Of a stretch of 64,000 nt of DNA, positions 23,303-34,986 are shown one piece after another. The DNA lies in NCBI GenBank assembly GCA_963678705.1, contig OY783209.1, positions 5,828,001-5,892,000 of the forward strand. Direction: 5' to 3'. The notes beneath the pieces were generated by a model. It saw only the letters and a program-made list of their open reading frames with translations. It had not been told where the DNA came from and did not search any database. Within the stretch, counting starts at the first letter, position 1. Each line of letters begins with the position of its first letter. Both the position numbers and the translations under genes were made by a program. The stretch comes from Panorpa germanica. Lineage: Eukaryota > Arthropoda > Insecta > Mecoptera > Panorpidae.

Positions 23303-24158
23303 TTGGAATTAAATTTAGGGGATAGTAAAATTTATAATATAATTTCGAAAATAAGAGAGTATAGCATAAAGAATGGGGGGGGAGGAGGTCCAAAAAAGAG
23401 AAAGAAGTATTTTGAAAGGAATGGAATGGCGATCGAGGAGGCAGAGAGGAGAAGAGAAGGAGGCGCAAGTGTGGAAGAGGAGCTAAGGAGAAGGGATAAG
23501 GAGATACAACAACAGGAGAGAATGGGATAAATCGAAAAAAGCAACTATAATACAAGATATAAAAGGTTATGGGAAAATAATGTGCCTCAGTACCTTATAG
23601 AAAAATATATAAAACACATAAGAAGGACAGCAAGGTTTAGATTGGGAAATGAGGAAAAAGGAAACAGATACTGGGAAAGTAGTAAGGAAAGAAAGTGTAG
23701 AGTGTGCGGAGCGGAGGACGAAACACTGGAGCACATTAAGTTTGAGTGTAAGGAAAAAATAGCGAGCGAAAGGAATATTGGCCAGCTATTAAAGGGAGGC
23801 AGTGAAGGAAAGAGGTGGATGGCGGAAATAGTAAAAAGAAAAGGAAAAACAGGACAATAAATAAGCTGATGGCTGGGTTGCACAAGGAACAGGAAGAGAG
23901 AGGAAGTACTAAAAGAGGCAGTGAAGAGAAGCAGAAGAAAGAAAGAAGTAGCGAGGAAACAGTTAAACTTCAGTACAGAAGGAAGACTAGGGAAAATGAA
24001 GGAAGAGGGTCAAGAGAAGAAGAAGCAGAAAATACTTTTGGAAATAAAAAAGGTCTAGAATAGTTTAAATTTAATTGTAAGTTGAAGTATATGAAATGTA
24101 TTAAGAATGTAGATTGTAAAGCCGAAAGGCGAACAATTAATAATAATAATAATAATAT
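23303..24158 (+). mobile_element. 5'-truncated LINE, 3' end of ORF2 plus 3' UTR and TAA tail
   Basis: One frame from 23303 to 23860 encodes a charged region, then YNTRYKRLWENNVPQYLI, RFRLGNEEKGNRYW and a CxxCx7Hx4C zinc motif (CRVCGAEDETLEHIKFEC, about 23697-23750). This is the classic C-terminus of I/jockey/R1-type non-LTR ORF2 proteins. The frame is interrupted only by TAA at 23528. The 3' UTR ends with GCCGAAAGGC (24121-24130), a 3-bp stem closed by a GAAA tetraloop, then a (TAA)n tail at about 24137-24156. The endonuclease and RT domains are absent (5' truncation). Strand composition is strongly purine-rich. Confidence 0.85.
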
Positions 24159-27100
24159 AATTTCGATATTTTTACTGCAGTAATGAATTTGTAAACGATT
24201 AGTTTGAAGATTCGATAAATATATTGAGAAAACAAAATCCACATTAAGTGAATATTTATTGCACATATCCACTGTCAAATAAATTGAGTTTTACTTTTGT
24301 CCTAGAAGTAAAACGAGAAATTCTTCTAAGTATGTTGGAGACATTCACAAGATTGACATATATTTGTACGCGTAAGACTTAGGCGCATTTTGAAATCATC
24401 ATATCTCTAATAATCAACAAATCAAAACGCCTATCAAATACATAACACTCCAACGTATTGATTTAATCAAAGATCAAATTATAAACAAGTTTTCTGCATC
24501 TGATTTAAAAGATACATTCTTACTAATGGAGTACACCTTCCTTAAAAGGTTCATCATGAAGCAGTGAAGTCAAGCATGCGGGATATATTGATTTTATTAG
24601 AGTCTATAATTATTACATGTGCTAAGACATATAATTTACTTATAACCATCTCTTGTCCGTGTTCTTTTCTCCTTTATTCATGCTATTCCACTCTCTCCTG
24701 CTTTTAACATTTCTTTTATCCCCATTTTGCTTTTAGCTTTAACCATATGTACACATATCCAATTTAACTTAATAACAGCCAAACCTAGAGAACATAACTC
24801 AGGTCCGGGGATCGAAGTAAAAGACACCATAGTGTAGCATCAAGAATCATTGCTCCCGTCCACTATATTGTCAAAAGTACTTGTTTCCTCTCTAACTCTC
24901 TGTTCTTCACTATCACTTTTATGTCTTTTTTACTTATTCGAAAGCGAAGCTAGGTTATTGAAAATAGTTGGGGTAAGAATTAATGCAAAAATAGGAATAG
25001 GAAATGAAAGTGAAAAAGAAGAAGAGCGAACAACATATGATGAGCATATATTCATAGTGGAATCGTTGAAGATGAAGGCCTAAATACCTGAAAGAACAAG
25101 ATAGAAGAAGTGGAAGGCGTAAGCTCAAGAGATGGCATAATTTTAAGAAAAAAATTGTCCTTGTTATTTATACGAGTCCTTTACTTCTGGAAATCTTTCA
25201 AATGCACCCCTACATTTTCTAAATTAGGTTATGTAAGTTTACCCACCGACCACCTTAAATAATGAGCAAAATAAATGCATTATCTTGGAGCGGGCCTAAG
25301 TAGCCTAATTTAGAAAATATAGGCCTTTGATATATTCAGAAGTGAATGGACGCTCGTTAAAAAGCTACAAAATAAGACACTATATTATACTTAGCTTTAA
25401 CTATTTTTGCCATTCTTACTAGGATCTTTTTCGCTTATTAATTCTTGCATGCTTCTCCCTCCTTCATCCCCTATTTTACCTCCTCTCATCACTTCTTCTC
25501 ACATCTATCTTATGTGGTCCCTGAGATTCACAGGGTCCCGGGTATCATCCAGCAATTGGTTTTTTATCTACAATGGTTTCCAAGGGTCCTTTCATCACTC
25601 AACAGTCCTGAATCAACTGATAAATTTAAACCACAAGTATTTAAAGTAAAAAATATTCGTTAGTTGATATGTCAAGGCTGAAAATAAAAGCTTCATTGGA
25701 TATGTCCAAGACAATATGGCTCTTAAAAAATTGAAGATTATGTTCAATGATACAATCAAATACCTACCTCAAATATCAGCTTTTAATTTCTCTTTGAATT
25801 TAAGCGCGGGTCATTAACAAACCTGGATGATGTTATGGATTTTAAATAAAATACTTTCTCAGTTATTTTCGATCTGGCGACATTCGACTCGTTCAAATCG
25901 AGAAACCGTTATAAGTACATCTTTACCCGACACAATCTCCAAAGCCGTCGCACTCTGCAACAACGCAGCCAGTAATCCGTTAGGAGTAAAATTAAATCGA
26001 ATCTGTTCAGAATTTAATTATACGCATATTTAGTTTCATTTGTTGCAGTTTTTTTTATTTATTATGTAGTCATATTTTTATTTACTTACCTTTATTCGTA
26101 TTTAATCAATTTTTAACCTTAAGATTTTTTACGAACTATTACATAATAATAAATTAAAACGGTTCTTGTATATAATTTAAATTAACATTGCAATTTTTGT
26201 GTCTTTTTTTTGAATATATTTTCTCATTTATAATTAGAATATGTCACGTGTTGGAGCACATGTTTATTTGTAGAAATTATTTGTTTATTTTTTTTGTGAA
26301 CTACTCATTAGCATTTATGTCTTGACTGGTTATTTTGATGCGTTTATATGATGCATTCATAATTTAGAAATGCAAATTACACAAACTTTAATGTCAAGTG
26401 CAATGTTAGTATTACAGTGTCAGTATTAGTAGTACTGTTGGTTATCCTACTTGAATGAAAGATCACAAAAGAGCTACATTTTCAATTTTCGCCAGGGGTT
26501 TAAAAATTTATACATGTAAATACTGCAAATAAAAATCGAATCTGTATTACACTTAGAATTAATAGAATAGTATAAAAACGGTATAAGGCAAATGCAAAAC
26601 CAGTGCTGCACCCAAATTAGTAGCAACAAATTGAGATTGATTAAGGAAAATACAAAAAAGTAAGAAACGTCTTATCAGAGCAACACACAAATTGAAAAAG
26701 CCTTCTTCAAATTACGAACAGGACATAGGAGGTCCAACGCATCAACATTTAATGAGTAAAACAATAGCTTCGCAGTGGACCAACTGTCAGACGCAAATAA
26801 CAGTCCCTTCATCCAGTAACCTGCCCACAATATCAAACTCAACGAACAAAACACAGTATCGCTTCAAATTCTAAAATAAAATTAAAAAGCAACTTGCTTC
26901 TTTCTAGTGTAAGTTAATAAAACTTCAGATAGTTTTTATTTATAAAAACTCACAGTATGCCTTCTATCCACTAGATATTATATCATTTCCAATCTTGAAT
27001 GCGCCTAAACTACAATTTGGTATACAAATACAAATTTTTATACTTATCTGTTACGTTTACATTACTATTGTCTTTTGTCTTAAACGTTAAGAAAATATTC

Positions 27101-29038
27101 GGTTAAAAAAAGAAAACTGTGACTAAAACATAAGTGAGAGCGAGACTAAACATCTATCTTGAATTCCGAACATCATAAACCACTAATTTATAATCTTTAT
27201 AAGATTAACATCTCATAAAAGGAGCTTAAATTTTACTCATATATCAGTTTCTTAATCTGTCTTAAAACAACAGTAGAAATAAATTGATGTCCATTTGAAG
27301 AATCTTTTAATAAAATCATTAACTTAAAAACAGCTTTATCGATGATTTGTTTCGTATAATTAATTGTCCATTTTATTAAATTTATTAGACATTATTGTTG
27401 ATTTAATGTACATTAAGTAAACTATAATTGCTAATAAAATTTATAAATTGCTAATAAAACTTGCTAATAAAGTTAACGATTTTACTTATCTTTACTTTAA
27501 GTTACTTATCTATTATTATTAAGAACTAACTAAAATGATTACTGATCATACTATAAAGCTTATGGTTTGGAGACCTTGAGGAAGAACGACTCTTGCAGAT
27601 TTGGGAAAAATTTATGGAGCAATATGTAAAAACGGACAATGGAGAATAAGAACAAATGTATAAATATATAGCAGATATCGAGCAATTTAGAGGAAAATAC
27701 TACAATGGTTATGACAGGTAGAAAAAATGAACAGGAACAAAACCGCTAAGAAATTGAAGAGGTGGAAAGAACAAGTGAAGAAAAACCTAAAGAGAATAGT
27801 TGCGACAAATTGGAAGATGAAGACGGTAAATAGGAAGGAATAGAAAGGCCACGGTTCTACAAGTGCGGTATCGCCAAGATAATGATGATGATGACATGAT
27901 CATATTTAAAAGTTAAGGTGAAACATTACTTCATGGTTATATAGTTAGATATAGATGGCAACAGTGTACTAAAATGACAATCGATTTGCAACTTTGTACT
28001 AGTATTCAATGTTTTCAAATATAAAAACGTTAATAACTTTGCTCAGGATTGAGCTATTTAAACCATATAAACGGTAGAAGTCAGATAAATGTTCAAGCTT
28101 TGTTTATAAATAGATCATTAATTAGTATATCAATTATTTAGTAATATATTACGTGAAAGATAAATTAAATAAAGGTGTTAAAATAGAAGCAAAATATTTT
28201 CGATAAAGATACAGAATATTTCTGCTGATAAAATAATTACGCTACTCTATATACAATAAAGAAAATCTGAACAATCCGAAACACATGAAATTCATAAACC
28301 ACAACAAAGTAGAAATTAAAAACTGGCGGCAAGCATTCACTCCTCCAGTCTACGTATGGTAAACAACTCAACGGCCAGGTCATGATTCACGTTTGCATTG
28401 TTTGTTCTGATTTACATCAATTATTCAAGCTCGAGCCACTAACACTAGAAATCCATCACTAGGTTAACGGTGTAAAATAATGTATTCCGTAAAATGAACA
28501 AAAACAATAATTAAACAAGCACTTAACATAACCTATAAAATTATAATTGTTTGTTGCTAATTTAACTCCGAACAATAAGGTATTTATACCATGGTTTCTC
28601 GTAATTAAAGAATTCAATTTAAAATTTGTTTATCGTATAAACAATACCGTTAATTTATTAAACTACTCTTAGTTTTGTTGGATTAGTTACGCACTAAAAC
28701 AATGCTTGAATAAAACAGCGGGAAAGTTTACATTTTGAATAAAAACATAACAAATTTAAATACTGAATGATATTATTATTATTATAAACACTTCTCGAGT
28801 AGAAATGTTACCCGAAATAAAAAAGGGCCCCATTAGCCACTGACAAAAAAACACATTTAAAAAATTGTATTCTTAAGATTATTATAATAATTTAAAAAGT
28901 GTTCTTACAAGGTTATGTTAATTGGCAAAAAGATAGATGATTTATTTTTCAAAAAGCAATAGAATATATCACAAAACATTGTATTTTACATAACATTGTT
29001 TTTTATATTAAACAAACCTGTTAGATAATAATTTATCT
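24159..29038. other. AT-rich non-coding stretch
   Basis: No gene can be supported. Positions 27570-27860 are purine-rich with phrases like AGAATAGTTGCGACAAATTG and may be a decayed LINE or transposase fragment. 24660-24735 is CT-rich in a way similar to antisense LINE fragments. Neither is strong enough to call. Elsewhere nothing is identifiable. Confidence 0.35.
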
Positions 29039-29667
29039 AATGGGCTTGTGTCTTCATTTTTCAGTGGTCCATTTTTCAATTGTTCATTGAAATTGATGTT
29101 AATAAATGTGTGTTATCGTGTCTATTTTATTAAATATCTAAATGTTGACGGAGATATAGCAATTAAAAGTTTGAATTGCAGTTTTAGCGCTAGAAATGGT
29201 CGACCATATTTGTATGACGTGAAATGCATTTTAACGTCAGTTCTTTGTTGAGTAGGTCAGTGCTTTGGTAATGTTTTGTAGCTGTTGGTAGTCGAAATAA
29301 TCAAGTCAAGTTAAACAATAATAAGTTTTTATTTTATTTAACCCTGCTAAAGCAGACATAGTATTAGAATTTTATTGTTCCGTGAAATAGCTGTAAATAA
29401 TATTTGATATTTTAATATATAAATACATATAGCAGAGATTTATGAGCTGTAAGGTTGGCAACACTTGTGATGTCACATACATTTGGAATGTATGCAACGT
29501 TGAATCCCTTTAATAATTAAAGAGACACAATGACTTTTTTAATTGTTAATATCTGTTAACATATAAGGAGTTATTAAAAAATAATTGAACATTTGAGGTT
29601 CTAGTAACCCACTTTATCAATATAAAGTACACTTTTATAGAAATTAAGACATAGGACACAACTCACA
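29039..29667 (+). repeat. MITE family B, full-length copy
   Basis: About 629 bp from AATGGGCTTGTGTC to GGACACAACTCACA, the termini being imperfect inverted repeats. It matches the reverse complement of 38195-38811 along its length, with blocks such as TTGACGGAGATATAGCAATT, TTTTATTTAACCCTG and TTAATATCT.TTAACATATA. No transposase is encoded; internal small open frames are not conserved between copies. Confidence 0.85.
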
Positions 29668-30310
29668 CTTGTGTATTCAGATTTCGATCGAACCGTCCGA
29701 ATATTTGCGTCGGCCATCTTCGTGGTACAATACACACATACGTTGACGGCTATGACATTAAAACATAACCTACAAAACTCGATATAAACGTATCTGAACG
29801 TTTATTACCCATAATTAACAATTTTTTCCCAAGTACTTATGTTATAGTAAACAAGTAACTGTACTAACTTAACTCCAATTTTATTTAAATGATTTTATCA
29901 AATTTTTACACGAATGTTTGGGTGTTGAATTTTTGACATATTTTAAAGACAAGTGGGGACAGTTTGTTCTCCAGGAAGTGTTGTCGACAGATATGTAGAC
30001 ATCTCATTGTTTATTAATGAATGATTGTACCAAACATAATCAAGTTTCAATAATATGAACTATGAAATCAATTATCGATTGGCAGATAATAATTTTAACA
30101 TCAGTTTGACATTTAAACCAGAAATGTGTGTAGACATACTTGTTTGGGTTACTACTAGGTAACTCCTTCCTTTCTCTCGCCGTCAGTTCTATCTCTACGT
30201 TAGCTAAACGTTATACGATAATGTGTGATAGTCAAATTTAAATAAAACTAAAATATTCAATACAATATTGAATATTTGATTAAATCAATCGTATTTTATT
30301 CTAATAACAG
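29668..30310. other. Non-coding stretch upstream of a candidate exon
   Basis: No coding gene. It contains TCAGT (30183-30187) in a CT-rich setting and CGGCCATCTTCG near 29712, either of which could belong to a promoter. A GTAACT donor-like site at 30162 precedes the candidate acceptor at 30310. All of this is weak. Confidence 0.25.
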
Positions 30311-30426
30311 ATCCACCTACTGAGGTACATCGTTTGTGGAGAAATCGACACAGTTTTCATTTCAATCAGAAGAAGACTAGCGCACGTTGACCAGAGGCGG
30401 AAAATGCAAGATATCTGCAACCACTG
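30311..30426 (+). other. Candidate 5' exon (116 bp), possibly of the PTB-domain gene
   Basis: The block is preceded by TTCTAATAACAG and followed by GTGAGAAT, so it has good acceptor and donor sites, and it is less AT-rich than its surroundings. It holds an ATG at 30402 in a reasonable context (GGAAAATGC). The next same-strand gene is the PTB-domain gene at 52691, so this could be an upstream untranslated exon. No transcript evidence is available here. Confidence 0.3.
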
Positions 30427-31983
30427 GTGAGAATATTGTATTTATACTTTATAACTTTAATAACATACAAAATATTATTATAGATTTTATTATACCATTT
30501 AAATATTACTTGTACACTGTGATAATGGTATTTTGACGATAATTCTTATGTAAATATTTAGGTAGGAGGGGAGGTAATTTCAACTTTTTTTCATATTATA
30601 TTTATTTATATTAATGTAGAACATATAAAGTGTACTGTGTGAACATTTGAAGTTGATTGGAATGAAACTGTCGGAGATATAAAGTTTAAAGTTTTTACCT
30701 CTCTGGTCTGGTTTCGTCTTTCTTTTAAACTTATAAACGCGTTTTTCTTACACTACCTCAAAATCTACTGCACCGATCCTTTTGAAATTTTGCAGACTCT
30801 TTCTTTACAAAAATGCCGAGGTAACGCTGTCGAGTTTTTTTTTTATTTTAACGCATTTTAAAAATAACAAAGTTTCTGATTTCTTTCATGAAAAATCAGT
30901 ACTTTGACTGCAAGAAATTGAAAAATCAATAATAAAAAAAAACTCGACAGGGTTACCTGCAGAAACTTATCTACTAGTGAAATCATTTTGGTTTTTCGAT
31001 TTCAGAAAATCCAGTGATGAGTTATGAGTGGCACCGCAATGTTACATTTTTTTGTGACGTCTGCGGAGATTCACTGTAAATGCCTCATTTCTTGATATTT
31101 ATTTATGAAAATTTCACCAAGTATTCTTTAAATGTTATTTTATCATGTAGTAATTATAGAAATAATTATATATTAACTATGTCGTTAAAAAATATTATCG
31201 AAAATCTTCATTTTTTGAAAGCACCTTAAAAAAAATTCACTGTAAAAAAAATTCTACAGCCATTTATAACTAAAATGGTTCGTAAGCAAAATATCTGTAG
31301 TTAACTTATAAAAAATTATTATGTTTTAATAATAATTTTAATTTAAAATAAAATACCCAATAATTAAAAGAGTAGTATCTACACATTGTACGAGAATATT
31401 ATCAGTAACACATCATGAGTCTGTAAAAAAAAAACAATTTAACCGTTAAAGTAATAATTTATTGTTTTTGTAGATGTAAAAACTTAATTTGTTTAATTGA
31501 ATTCTCTTATTCTTCTAATTACTAGTATTATTTAATTGCGTTGGTTTACAGTAGGCAGCAGTACTAAGAACATAAATTCCTCATAGAAATAGGTTTTCAT
31601 ACGTAGATACGTATGTTTACGTTTTACATTGATCTGAGGTCACTGACTTCTAGTATATTTGTTCTTCTCTGTTCCTTCTTGTGCAGTTTCAGTGTTAATG
31701 GTTTGTTACTGTTCATTGGGGAAGTTAATATGAAGGTATTCCTACGTATTAGGGTTTAGCATCAGTTGGTATATCATCAACTTCGATATTCAGTTCTACC
31801 CAGCAACAACTTGCTTTAATTTAAACCATATTTTTTAACTATATCAAGATATAAAATTCCATGAGAAGAAAATAAGATACAACTTCATTTTCTGCTGAAA
31901 TTTTATACTCTTATAATGTAGAGGAATTTTAGAGCTCCTTCAGAGCTGTTCAGTGGTCCATATTAGTTTGGGATTGGGTATTG
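30427..31983. other. Non-coding stretch with an imperfect inverted repeat
   Basis: No gene. CTCGACAG(C/G)GTTACCT occurs inverted at about 30822-30838 and 30943-30958, bounding an imperfect palindrome of about 140 bp rich in A and T. Nearby phrases (ACCGATCCTTTTGAAATTTTG) recall eroded transposon ends found again near 33310 and 36215. Confidence 0.45.
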
Positions 31984-32236
31984 CCCAGTAAACAATTTGG
32001 TGAAGTGTAATATTTTGTGACGTTTCTATCACTATTGCACTTCAATTATAGTTCGCATCAACTTAACCTTCATTAGTATTCCGACAGGTGGAGTGGTTTC
32101 GACATTTGTAGCGGATAAAATAGACATTTCATATGAACAACTATGATAAACTGAACTATAACTGAACTCTTTCATGACAAAAAAGTCATGCGCGTCTTCA
32201 ATATGATGGCGAAGTGACTCCAAAATGTATACTGGG
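31984..32236 (+). repeat. MITE family A, copy 5 (complete, most divergent)
   Basis: A 253-bp copy with ends CCCAGTAAACAATTTGG and CCAAAATGTATACTGGG and TG on both flanks. On the minus strand it keeps an uninterrupted frame across nearly the whole element (LESLRHHIEDAHDFFVMKEF and onward to IIEVQ-stop). In the other copies this frame is closed by TGA near its start. Confidence 0.92.
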
Positions 32237-34516
32237 TGGCTTATTACAAAATACTTACAAAGCATCTTGATAAATAACTCAACATATTTCATAATCTAAT
32301 TTTAAACCATAATTAATCTTAATCGATTTTTCGCAACCAATATTCTGATCTTTATGAGTTTTTGAAATTCATCTATAACACTGAAATTAGACCAAATACC
32401 TTAAATAACCTTTTACTAAATATTTACATCCAATACTTTATTATTAATAAAATATTACGTTAATTTCATAATAACAATAAACTAAATATGATCGTTAAAA
32501 GTAAAAGCTTTAAAACCTTGAGATTTGGAGCCCAAGTAATCTATACGCTACAGTTAATCATATTTTTGTTAAAAAAATGTTGAAATGAAGAAAATGAAAC
32601 CTTGTATCTTTAATTGCCTTGTGAAATATATATCAAACCTAAAATATATCTTGTAGCATGGGTAAATGCTTGTGTTGATTTTATTTAAAATGTCGAATTA
32701 TGCGATTAGCACTGCTGTTGAATGCCACGCTCGTATTGACACCTATAACGAATTGAATTTAGAAATAACAACTATTATGTAAGGTTTCACTTTGGTTGGA
32801 ATGTTACTTCATTGTTTAATTAGTCGCAATATGATAGAAGATATTAACAAATAAGCGGTTATATACAGTTACTAGTCCCAAAAAAACGATTTTTCAAAAA
32901 AATTCTCTGAGAAGACTATTAATTGTATTAATGTAAAAATTTGTACACATGTTATAGTAACTTTACACTGTATTTAAATATTTTTATATTTGCAAAAATA
33001 ATAATTCGGAAGCTGCTATAGCTGATCTCCAGGAGCTCCTCTCAAAAAAGGCATCTTGCGGTAACCACTATAGCTCTGGACTGGATCATCTAAAATTAAA
33101 AAACTAAACGGTTTTCGTTAAAGTAATGTATAATCTAGAAATTAATCGAAGGATTAGCCAAAATATTTTTTTTTGACAAAAAGGCGGCTTCTCAAAAAAA
33201 AAATCGATTTTTGACCAAATTTTTGGCCTTAAATTGTTTATATAAAAAAAAATATTTATCGGTGAGATAAAACCCTCGATTAATTACTAAAAAATATACT
33301 TCAGAAGCTTGTGTTAAAATTTGAGACTGATCGGTTCAGCTATTTCTGAGAAATCTTGGTTACCGATTTTGAAAACACAGTTTTCAGAAAACGCATTTAA
33401 CGTTTCAAAAGCACTATACACATAGAGTAAAAAATTATTTTTTTCAACTTACATAACTTCGAAAATATTCGCCGAATTGACGTGAAATTTTCGGTGTGTG
33501 TACTTAAATATATGTACATTACGAAAATGAAATAAAAAATAAAATTGAAAATATTAACTGTATATAACCCCTAAAGATATGTATTAGTTTTTGTCCTTTT
33601 TGTGATTAAAGACGACTTAGTTGTTGATATCATGTCGTCGTTACCCTTGTACCATTCTAAATAATAGCTATCTCTGTTATAAGTGTCTCAATAAAAGCGC
33701 CTGGTTTAGAATCATCTCATATAAAACACCCCAATACAACTTTTATAGATATACAAGGTACTTGTTTCATATGAGACAAGACACATTCAAATTAGGCAGA
33801 AAAGTATATTTACTTGCGTTTCCGATAATTTGCCGCATAATAGTACATTAATAATACAAGATTTTTAAAGAAATTATGGTTTATACTTCACCGCACTTGT
33901 TTATATATCTACATACATCAAACAATACATCCTTGTATAATTAAATACAATGTTAATTGACTCTGCAGCCTCTCTTGCTGTGTAGAAGGTCACACAGTTC
34001 ACAGGTAACAATTTGTATCTGAAGTTATGGTCAATTGAACTGTTTACACTGAATTGATTGTTTTTCTAATGGAATATAAATAAGATTTACAAGAATAATT
34101 GTTTAGAGTCATTAGTTTTAATTAGTAGGAGTATATTATTGAATAGATAGATTGCCTAATAATTATTCAATATATGCTAAATATGTTTACTAATATCTTT
34201 CATCAGCAATTAGCATTACATGATTGATTAAGCAAGTCGGCATCTCTATAACTTCCTTATTTAATATATATTTCAATGGTTTATAAGAATAAATCTATTT
34301 TGTTTTAATTTATAATCTATCAAAATCATGATATTAAATACATTTTATAAAAAGAGCCGTGGTCGAAGGAAGCTCATCAAATTGTTATAAAAAAAAATTA
34401 TGTCTCTGGACTGAATTTGCTTAAAAAAGAAAGGATATAGTTTCCAATGTTTCTTTATTATGAATTGTCACCGGAAATGGTCACACCATAGAGTACCCTT
34501 GCTCTATTTAGAGATA
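32237..34516. other. AT-rich non-coding stretch
   Basis: No gene can be supported. The segment about 32870-33560 has features of an old transposon (GACTGATCGGTTCAGCTATT and long A/T runs) but no identifiable ends or protein. The rest is plain AT-rich DNA. Confidence 0.35.
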
Positions 34517-34986
34517 GATAGGAAGAGAGGCGGCCCTTGGGGGTGGCAAGCAGGGCAACCGCCCGGGGCCTCGCATTCTCGCACAACAACCCAAGTAGAA
34601 AAATTCATTACTATATATGTATTTGAATCTCGCGCCTCGCTGCATATATCTTTTAAGGTATTCATGTACCTCAGTTTATCATTATTAATATTTTTCATCT
34701 TTGTGCTTGTTAACTTTTATAAAAATTCCAATATAAAATTTTATTTCTCGTCAATTATCATCAAAAATACTTACTTACAATTTACATAAATTATACAAAG
34801 AACAAGTGCCTCGTAAAGATCTGCCGCCTCGCAAAGTTGTGCCGCCCGGGGCCTCGCAAAATTCTGCCGCCCGTGGCCTCGTAAAGATCTGCCACCCCGG
34901 GGCCTCGCAAAATTCTGCCGCCCGTGGCCTCGCAAAGATTTGCTGCCCGAGGCCTCGCAATGGTTAAGTCCGCCCCTGGATAGGAA
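34517..34986. mobile_element. Non-autonomous hAT element with GC-rich internal repeats
   Basis: A perfect 8-bp target duplication GATAGGAA lies at 34517-34524 and 34979-34986. The element (34525-34978, 454 bp) has imperfect inverted ends GAGAGGCGGCCCTT and, on the other strand, CAGGGGCGGACTTA. An 8-bp duplication with CAG-GGCGG ends is typical of hAT transposons. No transposase is present. The right third is a GC-rich minisatellite (listed separately), very unlike the AT-rich surroundings. Confidence 0.88.
34806..34965. repeat. GC-rich minisatellite inside the hAT element
   Basis: Five to six head-to-tail units of about 30 bp built on GCCTCGCAAA(A/G)ATT(C/T)TGCCGCCCG(T/G)G. Small open frames on the minus strand through this region (repeating LRGHGRQNFARPR) are simply the repeat translated and are not real genes. 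Confidence 0.85.

Noticed and set aside
23271-23883. Ser/Phe/Pro-rich minus-strand open frames
   Set aside because: Shadows of the purine-rich LINE on the plus strand, where the family motifs are.
27570-27860. Purine-rich tract considered as a gene fragment
   Set aside because: Frames are broken and no conserved motif could be read; at best an eroded transposon.
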